A program made the translations under genes and the position numbers. Positions 12,101 through 27,100 of a DNA stretch of 64,000 bases are shown in pieces. The notes beneath the pieces were generated by a model that worked only from the letters and a program-made list of their open reading frames with translations, ran no database searches and had not been told where the DNA came from. Numbering within the stretch: the first letter of the stretch is position 1; the number at the start of each line of letters is the position of its first letter. The stretch is from Balanoglossus misakiensis (lineage: Eukaryota; Hemichordata): contig CM082577.2 in NCBI GenBank assembly GCA_040954595.2, positions 10,230,001 to 10,294,000 of the forward strand. The letters are read 5' to 3'.

Positions 12101-15100
12101 AATTAAAAACAAAATGCAGAACAAGAAACCTGAGATAGACGACAGTGACCACAAAGTGATAAGAAAAATAACAGGCAATGAGAAAAACAGTACGAAGCAT
12201 TTTAACGTAAGAGAAAAAAATAAAACACACCAGCAACTTAGAATACTCCAGGAAATAAACTTGAAGTACCAGTGAAATCAAAGAAAAGTGAGAAAAAAGA
12301 AATAATAAAAAGAAGCAAAAGCTAGCCTGAAACTACGACAGAGCAATGTTTCTTATATTTTTTTTAGTGGCAGTGCAGATTCTCAACTAGAAGTGATTTT
12401 TGTGAAGTTTGAGAGCAGGTGCGAAAATTTGTGATGGATCCAATTCAGAGAGCATGAGAGGATGATGCATAGTACTTGAAGTCCATGTTAAATTAAATAA
12501 TGCTTTCTTCAATCAGACTTTTTGTTTGTTGTAATAGAAACATTCCTTCATGATTTTGGATTGAGTTTCTCTATAATTTGAGTGCACTTTTTGCAAATTA
12601 GGGACGCATCATCTTGCAAGATACTTTAGAAACATTCTACTTCTTTGTTGTTTGTAATTCTTTTTTCCCCAGAGATGTGAGATGTAGTATGTGAAATGCG
12701 TTTCCAGGCTAGCTTTTTTCCCTATTAAGTCTACCTGCTGCCTATACGGTGAGAGTCTACCCGTGCTAGCAGTGAGCGGTGGAGCGTAGCTATACTGCAC
12801 AGAAGATCCGCCACGATAATAAGATACCTGGTTATTGGGAACTCCTGGACTGTGCTGGTACGAGCCGTAGGAATCTGTGAGGGAAGAAAAAAAAGAGAAA
12901 GTTCTCTTTTTAGTTAACTAGATCTAAACGTTTGAGTTTAGATAACACAGCGAATGGATTGGATATATGATTTACATGCAGTATTATGCACATCTACATT
13001 TAGCACCTTCCAGTATATCAACAGACAATTGAGTTTTCCAACCCATACACTACAGAATTCTTCAATTCATTCTTTATGAAGAATTCTTCAACACTTGACC
13101 ACATACCCATGTTTTGAATCTTTAAACAGAATAACATTTTACCCAATTTTTTTAACACCATAAATCTATTTGCTTTAATCTATTTTTCTTCTGCAGTTTA
13201 GGATATCATAACTATTTGGGGATGCAATCTGATATCATCAAAATGTTTGAAAAAAATTCACATCAAATCACCATGTAACATTTGCATCACATAAAAAAAT
13301 ACATCTGTTTTCCAAGCTTAGGGATATTTAGACTACACGGTACATGATCTGTGTAAAAAATACACTGCATAATATACTCCAGTCTTCCCTCGGCCCAAAA
13401 CACATTACCACATGAATGCAGTTTTTTATTATTTGGGGATGGATGGATCGTTTTGTTATCAGTCATGGTGATGGGGTCAAGTTGATGGGTTGGGTGTGGA
13501 AGGCAATGTCCCAGTGAGTCTTATTCACGATCGCACGAGATGGGTGTGTTGCGATTATCAGAGAGAATGTGATATCTTCAATGCTTGCTCTGGTAACTCC
13601 ATCCTTCAAACTGCAATCACGCATTCCCATACATGTCTAGTATCTGTGTGGATGTGTATACTGTAAAACACTTTATTTTCGCGAGTTGAAATTTTCACGA
13701 TATCGAGAGAGGCCACTGTTTCGCGAGTATTAATTTTCGCATTCTCTTATTTCATTCACTGCATCATTAAATTTACGCTACTTTTTATTTTCACGCTATT
13801 TTGGCGAAAATTTATTGCTCGCGAAAATAAAGTGTTTTACAGTATGTATGCACGCCCTGTGACAAGTGTTGGGGTGTAATATAGGCATATACAAGTTAAA
13901 GGCCAGGTTTATGTTTATACCAATGTATCACATGCAAACACACATACGTGAGTGTCATAACATTGTAGTAAAACGCTCACAACATATCAAATTCATACAC
14001 AAGTTTACTACCACACCACCACCATGTTTACGGACAACATTTTCTGGTACGAGACCAACAAGATATCTGCCATATTTTTTTTCTTCCAGAGGTAAACATC
14101 ATCATCACAAGATATTAACCATGCCATGTGTAGTACAGGGCAAAAATCTTTAAGAAACATCAGCTGGAGACATGACCTGAACTGCCCCCCAGGTCACGCT
14201 GTGCAGGGATTGTGGACAGTAGCAGGTGGCACACTCTGGCCAGTGGAGGGGAAGAGAATCTCTCGCAGCTAAAACACACAAACCCCACATCTCCCAATAC
14301 TCCAAACACACGCGACCGCAATCTCCCTAAAACAACAACGGCATCAGACGCAATGGTGGGGTGTCTTGGCTCCCCTTAAAAGACCAGACACCGTCTCAAA
14401 TGGCAAGAGCGACTGTTCATGCTCTGCTCTACCACACAGCAGTGCATCAAGACCCAAATCTTGTTGTACATATAATTCACCCTATTACAGCCACGCAGCA
14501 CACGTCATAAATAAATTCATTCCAGGCACGCTTCTTGTTTACACTATAAAAATAAGTTCACAAGCAAGCAGCGTCTGCCGTACCGAAGCAAACCGCCGCC
14601 GCCACGCACACACACGCTCCACGCCACGACTCAAACGGTGACACACTGACCCTCGCACGCTCTCGACTCACTCACTCACTCAGAACCTCCAGGATCAATG
14701 TCAGTGCAACGGAACATTGAAACAGGGTGAGTTTGATTTGATACTGCTGGAATGTCCCAATTATAATGACTCTGGGCATGGACGGAATTTTTCGACTAAC
14801 TTTAACTGATGGCAACAAGTGACGACGATGGTTGTATTCAAGATGGAATTTAAATTTTACACTACTCGATAAATTACTGTAGATGATGAATCTTTAGATG
14901 ATGAATGTTAAATTACTTTAGAGATATCAGCCTTATCATTAAAATATAATGAAACATCTACATATATATCATGTGTTGTTGTTTTTTCTATAGAAGGTCA
15001 CCAACCTTGCCTCCCTAGAATGAAGTTTACTGACTGTACACATTTTTAGACTACTTTTGAACAGCCTACCCAACATTTTTTTTTTTTTTTTTTTTTTTTT

Positions 15101-18100
15101 GGGGGGGGGGAGTTCAAAAGGGTGTTAAAATACACAAAATATGCTGTGTACAAAAAAGCCAAGTACCAATAATACCTGCAGGTCAGTGACTTTGCATATC
15201 ATGCGGCAATGACAGTTAATATTATGATTAAAAGTTTTCTATCACCAATCCTTACAAATCCGACATGTTTACTTCAATCTTTACTTTTCAGGGAATGTTG
15301 GCAGGGCTGTCTATTCTCTGTCAAACATGTCTGGACTGATTCACGATTTATTGGGTGGTGCCACGAAAAATGGCATTGGTTCAAAACAAACCAAGACTTG
15401 AATCAGAAAACTGTAGTATAAAAATTTGGGCTGGACTAGAGCAAAAGACGCAAGACCTCAAAGGGTCCCCGACAGTGCCTGAAAAATACTGCAACACAAA
15501 TAATCACACCAAAACTTTGTCTGGATTTATGAAAAATCATTGTTGCACAATACTGCATGAACTTTCAGTTCTCCTAGGGCACTGACTTCACGAGAGTTTA
15601 CTTTTTTCTGTTTTCAATTGAAAATAGGCAGGGTACTATTTCCTGGCAGTTCGCAATGACATGTTATGAGTTTGCCCGACTAAATTTAGGTTCGAGTGAA
15701 CGAAAACAGGAACATTAATGCCTGCGTGATATTATACAGCAGCGGTGACAGCTGGAACTGACCCAAGGATCGCGCGAGTCTGGTCAGCTCGTCTTGCGAG
15801 GTAAAAGGAATTCATGTCAGGGATCTACATTCAACTATGAGGCTACAACATCAAAAGTCCCAACACACGCATATTCCGTATCAAAATCAAGATTTCCTGA
15901 TGGTGAAAACTGAGTGATTTGTGTTGATTACAGATGAAGTGTGTTGACTGCGATGGAGGTTTCTTGTAGAGCTTACATGTAGTTTACGATAAAGGAAAAT
16001 TGATACCCATGCCCGTGTACATGTAAATGTGTGTGGTTTGCTAAATGTATACATGTATGTGTGTATGTGTACATGGATGGCCTTGCAATGAAAACATCAT
16101 TCAGGAAGAGCTTGCTTGGCAATGGCTAATGGTACATGTAGATTATCAAACACAAAATGACGAGGGAAAAAAAGCACTGGTTGAGAAAGGAACACACAGA
16201 GTGATTTTTTGTGTGTAAACAATGAACATGCTTGTCACGACTACCACTGCAGCCAGTATTATACACACACAGCACTTGCCTTTTCTCGGTCTGTGGTGAC
16301 CGTAGTTTCTGCTTCTATAGCGCTGCTGCTCCATCCTTCCTAGATTAAAAATCCAACCACAGGTTCACATTAAAAACAAACGACCCAAGCAGGGATTCAG
16401 AAAACAAATCCTGTCTCTCCTCCAGAAGGGCTTCTGCTTTGACACTGTGAAACAATCTCACTTAGCAGCTTGGTTGTGTATATATTAAAAAAAAACTGGT
16501 AATGTCTGGATTCGGCTATCCCGTGCACGGCGAAATGGAACTCCAGGACAAACTCGCCATTAGCAGGAGTAGAAGTTTTCCGTTCTCCCTATTCCTCGAA
16601 AGGTCAATGACAAAATAGTTGGTGTATCAGCGTTTCAAAAAAAAAAAGACTGATAGGAGATTATCTGTCCAATGCCGGTCGCCATGACATCACCGCATTC
16701 TCCTTACTCTGTAGTACATGTAGTTAGGGGAGGCAGTCTTGCGTGGAGAACTTAACAACCATCAACAACAAGGTCATACGAGATTGCCATGATCCTACAG
16801 CGTCACCGAGCTGACCCCGGTATCCTTCTAAATGCTAAACAGAGCAACTAAATTTGATGATGTGCGCTCCTGAAAAACCGACGGTCAAGCACATACTTTT
16901 TAGGCAAAATTTACAACGTCCCCGCGGCTGGCAACAGTACCAAGTCGAATTCGCCAAAAGGGTGGTTTAGCTGATTTATGGATGTACGGGTGACGTCGTG
17001 AAATCGAAGCCGGCCTGGAGCGGGGCTGGGGACTCTTTCGACGAGCAGAGAGCGCGAGGGGGATGACGATACACAGCAGCCAATCGGCTGTGCTGTCAAT
17101 CATCTCGGAGGTTGATGCAAACCATGACAACCCTGCCACACACGCGCAACCCGACTGCAGATCTTTGCATGCACCGAATTTTGGGGGAAAATGGACACAG
17201 AGTGCAAATTGGCTACTCACGTCTGCTGCCCGGCCGGCCCGGGTGCAGGATCACCCGGGATCCCGCCATCGCTCGATTGGCGGGCGTCCAGTGCCTGCCC
17301 CGAATGTTGCCGTTCCGTGTACTGGAGGAGTTCATCCTGGTGCTAATCACCGCAGTCTGCATGGGCATGCAACCCCGGCAAAAAAAAATCTCCCAGGAAT
17401 TGCTGGCAAGGAACAGCACAGCGCAGCCAGTCAGGCCAGCAGACAAATCACCATGAAATACACGCGACAGCTGCCTGGCTGACGGACGATGACTGCACAG
17501 AAGAAGAAGCAAGCTGTGGACTGTACAGCATCAACAAAGAGTCTAGGATCACCCAAGCTAAGCTTACAGCCAGCACACGCAGCCCAAACCTGGTGTTGTC
17601 TGAAGACCTGCCTGGACAGAAAATAACCAAACACCGAGACTGCCGACACAGTTTATAGCATCTGCTTGCCAATCAGGCCCTAAACCCTGCCCCCACCAAA
17701 AAAGAATCCAATATACAATTACCCCAAACATAAACTTCTAGACCAATGAAAAGTTCAACTGGGTTTTAGATTCTTGTTCAATGAACCCTCCAGAGTTTAT
17801 ACGCGAGAAAGAAAAGAATAACAACACAGACTCTTTTAAACAGATAAAAGAATTCCTGGGATACAGTCATGATCTCATGCTGTTCTTCAACGATAGTACA
17901 ACCAACTATGAGAATTATTTCATTGTGAGGAATTTTCGCAGTAAAAGCTGTTCCAGATGATTGGAAAATCAGACCCTTCCTTATCAAAAACACCAACTCT
18001 TAAATGTTCACAGGTTAGTTAATAGAGATGAGCTGAAGTTAAGAAACAAAACAAGATGAAACCTACAGTAGTTTTTGATCTACAGCCTGTAGGGGGAATT

Positions 18101-21100
18101 TTCAGTTTACCTCCCCAAGGAGGGGAGGAACCATTTGTTATTCTGGGAATTCATTACCTAACTCACTAATTGGGTATTTATATGATTACAAGTTTGTAAA
18201 TATACAACCAATTATGCAAATGGTTAAAATCAACAGAGTTTCTGTAGCACAAAAAATATTTACTAAATTAGCATTTGATATCAATTTGATAGCATCTTCC
18301 TAGAAAATAAATTGTGGTATGTGTTGCCATGATTATGTACCAAAGAGATTTTTCTTCACAACCTGGTCAAGCAAACTTCTGACTTCAAAATCATGTGAAG
18401 CATTACCACAAAGACAATGGTTTGACATTCTCTCCCCACCAGACTACGGATTTCTTTCGTTTCACTATCGAAATCACGTACACGGCCTTTTTGCGGGGAG
18501 CAGAGCGCTGCCGTAAAAGGGAGGGCCGTGGTTTGCGACGATGTGGTTTGAGGACTTGTTGGGAATGAAAAGCAGAAAACGACATCAAGCAAAATACGAC
18601 ACATAATGCAACCTGCCAACCCCCAATCTTGTTCGACTTCCATTGTTTTCAGTAGTGTAGTTGGATCCATGTACAGATAAATGGGGGTGTAGGGGGGTAT
18701 CAGAGAACAGAACAGTGGGTCAATCGATGCCATCAACTTGTAGGTGGAATCTCAATCGCAACCAGCACTACTAAGGATAGGCTGTTCTGGACAACACTGG
18801 TGATAGTTCATTGGCCTCCCTCTGGGGAGCAATTAATAAAATAGACAAATCAGATTTGTGTATTAAGGGCGTTGTTGATGACTTTAGACCTGAAGGGTAC
18901 CTTGGGCAAGGCTAACAAAAACAGTATTTCAACTCGTCAAAGCCTTCGGGATAAAGTTTACAGAGCACTTGTCTGAAACTGTAAACTTGAATCACTGTTT
19001 CACGTCATAGCTTGGGTCTACTATTTCAAGTGTTTACTTCTTCGGGCCATGCCCTGTTTGTCAGATGGGTTTGAAACACTGGAGCCGGCTATTTCTCAAG
19101 GCCTTCTGATCAAGAAACGTGATTATTTGTGCAGGCCATTTTCCCAGCATGCTTTGCTTCTTCCATACACTGACTGATGGAATTTGGAATGGTTCATGTA
19201 CATGTAAGAACCCAAGTACATGTATGACTTAGTTCTGAAGTACTTTTCAATCTTGCTCTCAGAAATTTCTAATCTATTCCCTTTACAACCTATTCACTCA
19301 AAAATTCTGAAATTTATCAATATTCACAAATGGTCGTATGATTGTCTGCACACAGAAAAACAAAACTGAACTCGTCGACTTCCCAGAAAACAAGGAGAAT
19401 TCTTATTTTCATTTTGTCTTTCTTTTCAAAATAACTCCATTTATATTTGTACTAGTTAAGGGTCAGGAATCCTCCAAAAATCCAGATCAATGTGGGACGA
19501 ATAGTACCACAGAATGGGTAAGTACCTGTTAAGTATTTGAAATTCTGACTTCTCATTACAGACCGACAACGCACCTCCATTCACGTTCCACATTAACGAG
19601 CCTGTCACCGAGTATCAAAATATTAAAATCAAATTACGGCCGACGATATCGGTTTACCACCCACTCATGTCACAGATTCTTCTCAACCGGCCATCTGCAG
19701 TCGCGCGAGGGATGACCTCCAATGACCCCAGCGAGTCTGCTCCGGCATAACCTACCCGCATTTCTGACATTGCTCTGCACAGTTCAAAAACCTTGTTTAT
19801 TCACCGCACTGCCATTCTTTATATTCCACGCATTTCACAGAATACAAACCGTGTAATTGGTAAAGATCTGAATGCAGAAGAAATCTGGATCTGTCTCGCT
19901 GTTTTAAGTGTCCGCGACGCCTTGGAAATGATGTTTTGGATTTGCCCACTGTTAATTTAAATGACTTCCCCCAATTTGGTACATTCTGGTGTGTGCCGGC
20001 CACAAAAGTGACAATTCAGCAATTAACGGCCAGCGGAAATTGACCGATTTTCTAAATAGGTGTTGGGAGACCTTGTATAAAAAGACGTATTGCATCAACA
20101 AACAGACATTTGATGACTCTTCTTTCCTGTATGACACCATTTGATTTGACGCATGCACGCCATACAAAACATCGAACACAGACATTTTCAGCACTGAAAT
20201 GACCTCACTGTAAAATTGAGTGGCTCTTGGCTACCTTGAAAGAGGAAACATCACTGTACAACACCAGTCAAGGAACTGTAACCAGCCGCTACTGTTTGTC
20301 ATAAAACTACAGTTCAGTTTTTATCATCAACCGAGCAAAATAACAACACATTTGGATCGCTTGCAATAGGATGCTGCAAGCATACATTGTAAAGCCCCTT
20401 AAAACTCATCGACTGGGGACATCTTTACTTTATCAGAACTGGTTTCAAGCTACAGTTTACATTTTCCCTAACAGCCCTAATCTCCTGGGTATTTCGCCAG
20501 GATCACGTAATGAAATCCTCCGCCAAAAATGCGAAAGGTTACACTTTTTAGCAACTTCAGAATGTTTGAAATTTACTGAAGAGATTAACCTCTGAACTTT
20601 TCACTCTCTCAGTGACCGAAGAAAAAAAAACACTCCATCTTTGAGTCAAAGGTAGGGGCCAAAAAATACTAGATTCCAAACAGATCCCCGCTGACTTTGT
20701 CATGTTTGAATCTCTACATACTTCTTAGAAGATATCCCATGGTATTCAGCAACTTTCAAAACAACTTTCTAGCAGCTGATGAAATCAAGATTGTTTTAAC
20801 CACAGTTTCTCCATTTCTATTACATGTACATATCCATGTAATAGTGTTTTAACTCTTTTTGCTCATAGGCATGGTTCAGGCAACTTCACTATATGCAATT
20901 CCACATTATTTCCTCTGGAGAGTTCCCTACTATGTCATTCGATATGTATTCTATTAAAATCAAGATACGGCAATCACCTTGACACATACATGTACGATTT
21001 TGATATCACAGAGGAAACCTTTTTTTCTAGACTACAAGACTTTGCGGTAAGTTGCGGTAAGTACCCGATATAACAGTAACAGAGATTGCAATTCTACCAC

Positions 21101-24100
21101 GACACAGACACACATGCACATTAACTAAAGTCAAGAATCTATCCTGCATAATTTGGATCCACCAGGAGGCATCTTTTCTGCACTGGGATAGACCACAGGT
21201 GCTTGACGACGCCAAACCGCCCCAGCTGCAGTATTTACGGCATACTACAGCTGAGGCCGTTTGACGTCGTCCGCCACCTGCGGGTTAAACCCACCCTACA
21301 GCAGCAGCATCACTTTTTTTACAATCTCGCGACTTTCCCTTATCTCAATTCCTCATCCCTTCATTGCGTATGCAAAGAAGCGCCACACGCTTCGGGTCCC
21401 CGAGGGAAATCTCAGCCAATTACCGAAGCAGAACAAAAACATCTGATAGATGCCCTCCCTTCCCGTCTCCATTTCCTCTTGACGGATAAATTCTCTTACA
21501 GCCCGTCCGCTCGAAAAAATTAGCGTCAGCTGCAGATGCGAAGATTGCGTGTGTAAATCATCAAAACCGTGTCTGACTCGCGCTGTCGCCGTGTTCTGGC
21601 TGCGTGTGGAGTTCAGTCAACAGTGACACGTTACATTACAACTGCTGCTGTTTAACAGATTTAGTTGACAATTCTCAAATCGAGGGAACACTTTGACGCT
21701 TCACTGGGCAGAGTCACAATTTCTTTTATCACTTGAAAAAAAATTCACCATAATTGGTATTTTCCCCCTCAAATTGGTCACCCAGGGACCCAATCATGGC
21801 TGGTGTTACAACAGCAATAAATAAATTCCAAACGAAAAACTTCCCCCCACACTGCAAAGTGAATAATTCAACGCAATATCATGTGCCAAGGATTCCGGGT
21901 CTCTTTCACTGCCTTTAATCTTCCCTTCTCTCCCTTTTTAGTGCCGTCGGCCACAAAAGACAGGATTCCATTAGTGGGAGAAACTTGACCTTTGGACGTC
22001 GCGACTTGAATGAGAAATGACAAAAACCACGCTAATGGAACGAAATGACTCGATGTTACGACGCTCTCTCGTAAAACTGGAGTTTAAATCGTTCAGTCTA
22101 TTTTTATCTCTCCACAGAAATCGTCCGTCAACCATGTACTTCTGTGGGCAATCATCCAATGCAACTTCTCAGCATTCTGTAATCTCCCAATCTGAATTTA
22201 TTGATCATTTTTTGTAATGTGACACCGATACCTGGACTACACAAATGATCGATATAATGGTGTTCATGCCCCAAACTTGACAAACATATTAAAAAATAAC
22301 GCAAATTCTTCTGCCTTCCTCACACTTGATGTCGTCAAAGAGGGACCAAAATCTTTAGTCAGCTTATTTTGATTATTTTGTTGTTATTGAAAAAGACAAT
22401 ATTACTAATGCAATAAACTGTAACAAAACACAACAATAAAATTGACATTTCCTTAAGAATAACTGCAGTCCCTGTATTCTTTAAAGACACACATTCCCAA
22501 TTATTATGGCTTTTTTCTTAATTAAAACTCTGCAGGTCAAACATTTTCCACACAAATAATTTTTTTCCAAATCCCCATCCACACACGCTGCGAGTTAAGG
22601 ATAAGCTGACCTCTGTGTTTTCACAAGACGTGCAAATCCCAAAACACGCTATTAATAACGACAGATGTGTTAAGTAATACTGCAGTACATATCAGAAGGT
22701 GACGCCATATGCCAGGTGTAGTTATACACCTGGTATGTGTGTTTCCATGACGAAAAATCATCCTTTGACTCGAAGATTTTCATCAGGACAGAAAAAACTG
22801 TCACTGCTTTTGATCTTGCTGGTGATCGATTACGATCTGACACATCAAGTCTAACAGATGACGGTACGTGCAGAAACAGATGCAAATTGGTGTTGCAATC
22901 AGCATATTTTCAGCACAACTGCACTTTCTGAGTAGGTGACTCATTTTCTCCCCAGAAACAAAATTCAAGTGTGCGCATACCTGCATGAATTTCAAAGTGC
23001 TGCTTCTGCGGCGTGGAGCTGCTTTGTGTTTTCCCGATGACAGAGTCTCTGAGTGCTATACACAGGAACAACTGATGCACCTCAATGAACATATACCAGT
23101 CAAGTGCGTCTGGCCGGTGTGTCTTTGTCTTCAAAGGGCATCAGCCAGTCGAGACAAGAGTAGCTCCGAAGTTGTTATGTAACAACAGATTGCTAAATTA
23201 CACCCCCCCCCCCCTAACTAAAGTGGCACTCCACGCCCGCCAAACTGTTACCATGGCAACTGGAGGAGCAAAGGCGTGAAACAAAGGGATGAATCATCTT
23301 GCGCCAACGTCTCCAGAGGACATCAGATGCAATCGGATATCTGATACCCGGGAACCTGAAACGGTTGCCATAGCAACCACAACTGCTACCTTGGCAACCG
23401 AAGCAACAAAAAAACCTGCATCTCGGGGATGATCTGTTGCCGTGAAACAGACTTTGCGAAATGAGACAGTTATTAATTTGAATGCCAAGTGATCGGCCCT
23501 CTTTAATTTTTATTTCATTTGAACAATATCTGGTGCATCTCTGGATTTGCACTGCTATTTTCCTTCCAGATGCTGCCAAACAAACTTCAGCACAAAGGAA
23601 GCACCTGGCACTATGGCACAGAAAAGGGGGTGTACAAAACCACACAGAAAGATACAAGAATGTTTATTCCATGTACACTAATATAGTTTAAAACCACACT
23701 CCGAGATATAGATAAAAGCAGACACTTTTGCCGTTTCTTGCTGTCCATGTCTTAATATGTCTTGTCAGCTTTCACATTAAAAATCTACACCTGGCCACTC
23801 TACTGTATTTCCTATTCAGTATACATGTACACACCTTCAAGAAATAAGAAGATTCCGATATCACGGTGCCCAAAAATCTCAATACAGACCTCTAACACTG
23901 TATAGAAGTCAAACAGAAATGTTTTTTCTAATACAAACATCTACTGCACACCATCCAACCCTCAACAACCAACCCAGCTCCCAAAGTGTACTGACCCACT
24001 TAAAGTCATCACATCTTCCCAGGTAACGTCTTGCAAGGAGCACTGACAGGACCTCATCAGGATGGCCGGCGCATTAAAGTGAGGAAATAAAAGCAATTTG

Positions 24101-27100
24101 ACTCAGACTAAAAACAGAGTAACGTTTCTAAACGACAATCTAATCAGCCGGCTCATGAATCACCATGCCGGCCACACAAGTCTTCATTACTCGATGCGAC
24201 TGGCTGGGGGGAGAGACAAGAATTCCACTCCCGAAGGCCCCTGAACGACGGGACAGACATGAGTCACATGTGCTTTTATTAAAGACACCAACGCTAGCTT
24301 CTCTAGAGACTTGGAAGATTGTTCACCTTCTGAGCTGTGTACACTACTGTCACAACCGACAGGTACCAGGGGAAATATTGCTCGTGCCGATTATCTGAGA
24401 AATAACAATGAAAGCTGCATACCAAATAATGAAACACAATGATACAATGAAATCAGAGATTAACTGGCTACTGTCAAACGTGGATAGATACCCTGAATGA
24501 AAAGATACATTTACCGGACTCATTCTTCAAATTTCATTTATGCCATTGACATTTTTCATGAAGATGATACGGAAAGCCCATATAGCATGTGTCAAATCCT
24601 TTCTTACACAAATTCTATACAAATGCGGAAACTCTTTTAATGTGTTTAATAAATCAGTTTTAATAGGGAAGCCTAAAGAATGAAATAATATATATTCTGA
24701 GTGTGGTAAAAACAGATTATTGACACAAGTCATTGTCAATGACGTATTCCCCACAAGATTAATAGATTAGGAAACCATTGGCGGAAATGAAGCTGTAATG
24801 AAGACATATTAAGGCAGACATTGTTTGTGGGCGTATCTGCAAAATGACTCTGAAAATGTTTCTAAGATATTATGAACATGGTGCTATAGAGCTATATATT
24901 GCTATATACATGTACATGTATAATGTACTATGTACGTCTCAATACTTTTGCCATGCTAAAGAAGATCACAGTTACTGACACCTGACGTGAAAATCTCATC
25001 ACAAACCAACTGTCACCTATCAATCAGATTAATCCTAAGGTGCAAATGAATCACTTCACACATAACACAATGGTTGCTAGGCAGCCAGCTTGGATCAAAT
25101 TGTGCCTTACACTTGAAACATATTGTAAAACGGGAAACTTTCGTAAATGATAAATTTTCGCGAACTACGCGAGAGCCCACAAAACACGAAAATAAAAAAG
25201 TTGTGTAAAAATGTTTTTCGGAGATAACGCAGTGAAATAAGAAAAGGCAAAAATTAATTATCGCGTAACAGTAGCGCACTCTTCTAATATCGCGAACAAT
25301 GTCACGAAAATTTCCCGTTTTACAGTAGTGAAACACATGGCTACACAGACAGTTGACAGATGGCATAACAACACAAAACTCAAGGTCTGTACAGGGGTGG
25401 TACTAAAATACCTGCATAATATAGGTCAAAAACACATTTTCACATGCCATTTGATGACATGACTTTGAAATATTCAAACTCAGAGTCCAGGAAGTGCACC
25501 TGTTTGGAGTTATTTATATAACGTGACAACACAGAAAGCCTTTTTACATTCAATTCCACTTGGAATAAAATAATCCCACTGGAATGGTTTGACAGAGCAA
25601 CTTTTCCACCAACTGCAATTTTTCCCATTGAATTTTCCACGCAAGGTCAATTAGAATACCAACAAACGACACTCTTTTACAAATTCAGGGCAAGTCCAAA
25701 TTAAACTTTCTCAAGCAACAGGATAATTCATCAATTGTGTACTGGGGTTTGGGACTGTAACAGAGTGGAAAATAAAAATTTTAAGAACACCTTTCTCCTC
25801 CTCAGCTACAAAAAACAAACAAGACAAACAAGACAAATCATTGCTCACTTTATAGGTTGAATTAATATCACACCAGTAATCACGGGATACTGAAATTTAT
25901 CGAGCATCTCTCCGATACCTTGCCCAAGGAAAATGCTGAGAATTGCATTAAAAGCCCTTTAATGGGGCAAAGTGGAGTACCAGACAAATTCTATGACGTT
26001 ATTCAGTGCCATTTAGCAAAGAGCAAAGATATCAAGCTATCAGAAATGTACACTTAGTATCGTTTGATCGAAGGTAAAATGGATACAAGCCTGTCAGATG
26101 CTTGATGTAATCGGATCAGTTTACATTATACTTTGCGAAATCTACGATTGAAGGTATATCGTTCGTCAACCATCAATAAAATATGACAACAAGCACCTAT
26201 CTCTTTGGCCCAAGGATGACATTCAAATTTGATGAAAATAATTAACCACTGCAATTTAGGGGACACACTTTTTTAATAGCTTTCACTTTTTCCTTACTAT
26301 TTTTAGGTTAATTCGACCTACAAAAGCAGACAGGACATAAGCATTAATTATGAATTCTATGAATAATTACCATGATTAAAATATACGTCCGTCAGGAGAA
26401 AAAAAATTAAAGGGTAGCTGTGGCAACATGGGAATATTAAAGTGAAACAGCTACTGTAACACTCAATTGACAGTTGACAGTTACTTCAGAATGATACCGG
26501 TGACATTGGAAAAAATTCAGCTGGCAGTATTTAGCCATGAAAATCGAGCTCAGAAATACGACTGCGCATTATTATTAAAGCAGGCAGCAAATATGATGTG
26601 AACTGTCTACATTTTGTAATTTTAATACACTGTCATTTAATTACGCTTTTGCGTCAATTTTCCACAGTACCGTATTATTAATGAAACCTTTCAGGAACAG
26701 CCCGTACACAAAGCCAACAATAACAGACCGTGTGAAATGCTTCACACATGCTTTGAGCGGAACAGGGAACGGTATTGATCATTATTGACGTCCAAAATAT
26801 ACTTGCCAATCAACATTCTCTATCAGACATACGAGTCCGGTCCGAGTCTGCGTCAGAACCCAATATGAAATTTCATCACCCGAGCGAGATAACGGCCGTA
26901 AACTAATAACACTCGCGTTAACACTTACCTTTCACTCCTGGGGGAAGTGTTACATTATCAGGGGAGATTTGTTACCAGATCATAATTCGACACACACACA
27001 CTCTACGCGCCACAAAATATTACACACACAATGGCAGCGTGCCGGTTATGATGTATCATTTCTTGATCACCCTAGGGAATACCATCTGGGGCTCCCTAGG

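Larger units (their letters stand above)
12875..17220 (-). other. Left part of the 26.8-kb intron
   Basis: AT-rich. Contains element copy 1, the T25-G10 run and the GC-donor candidate exon. ORFs here do not resemble proteins. Otherwise nothing supported. Confidence 0.6.

Noticed and set aside
17063-17482. 139-codon plus-strand open frame
   Set aside because: Long only because the patch is GC-rich. No family resemblance or splice context.
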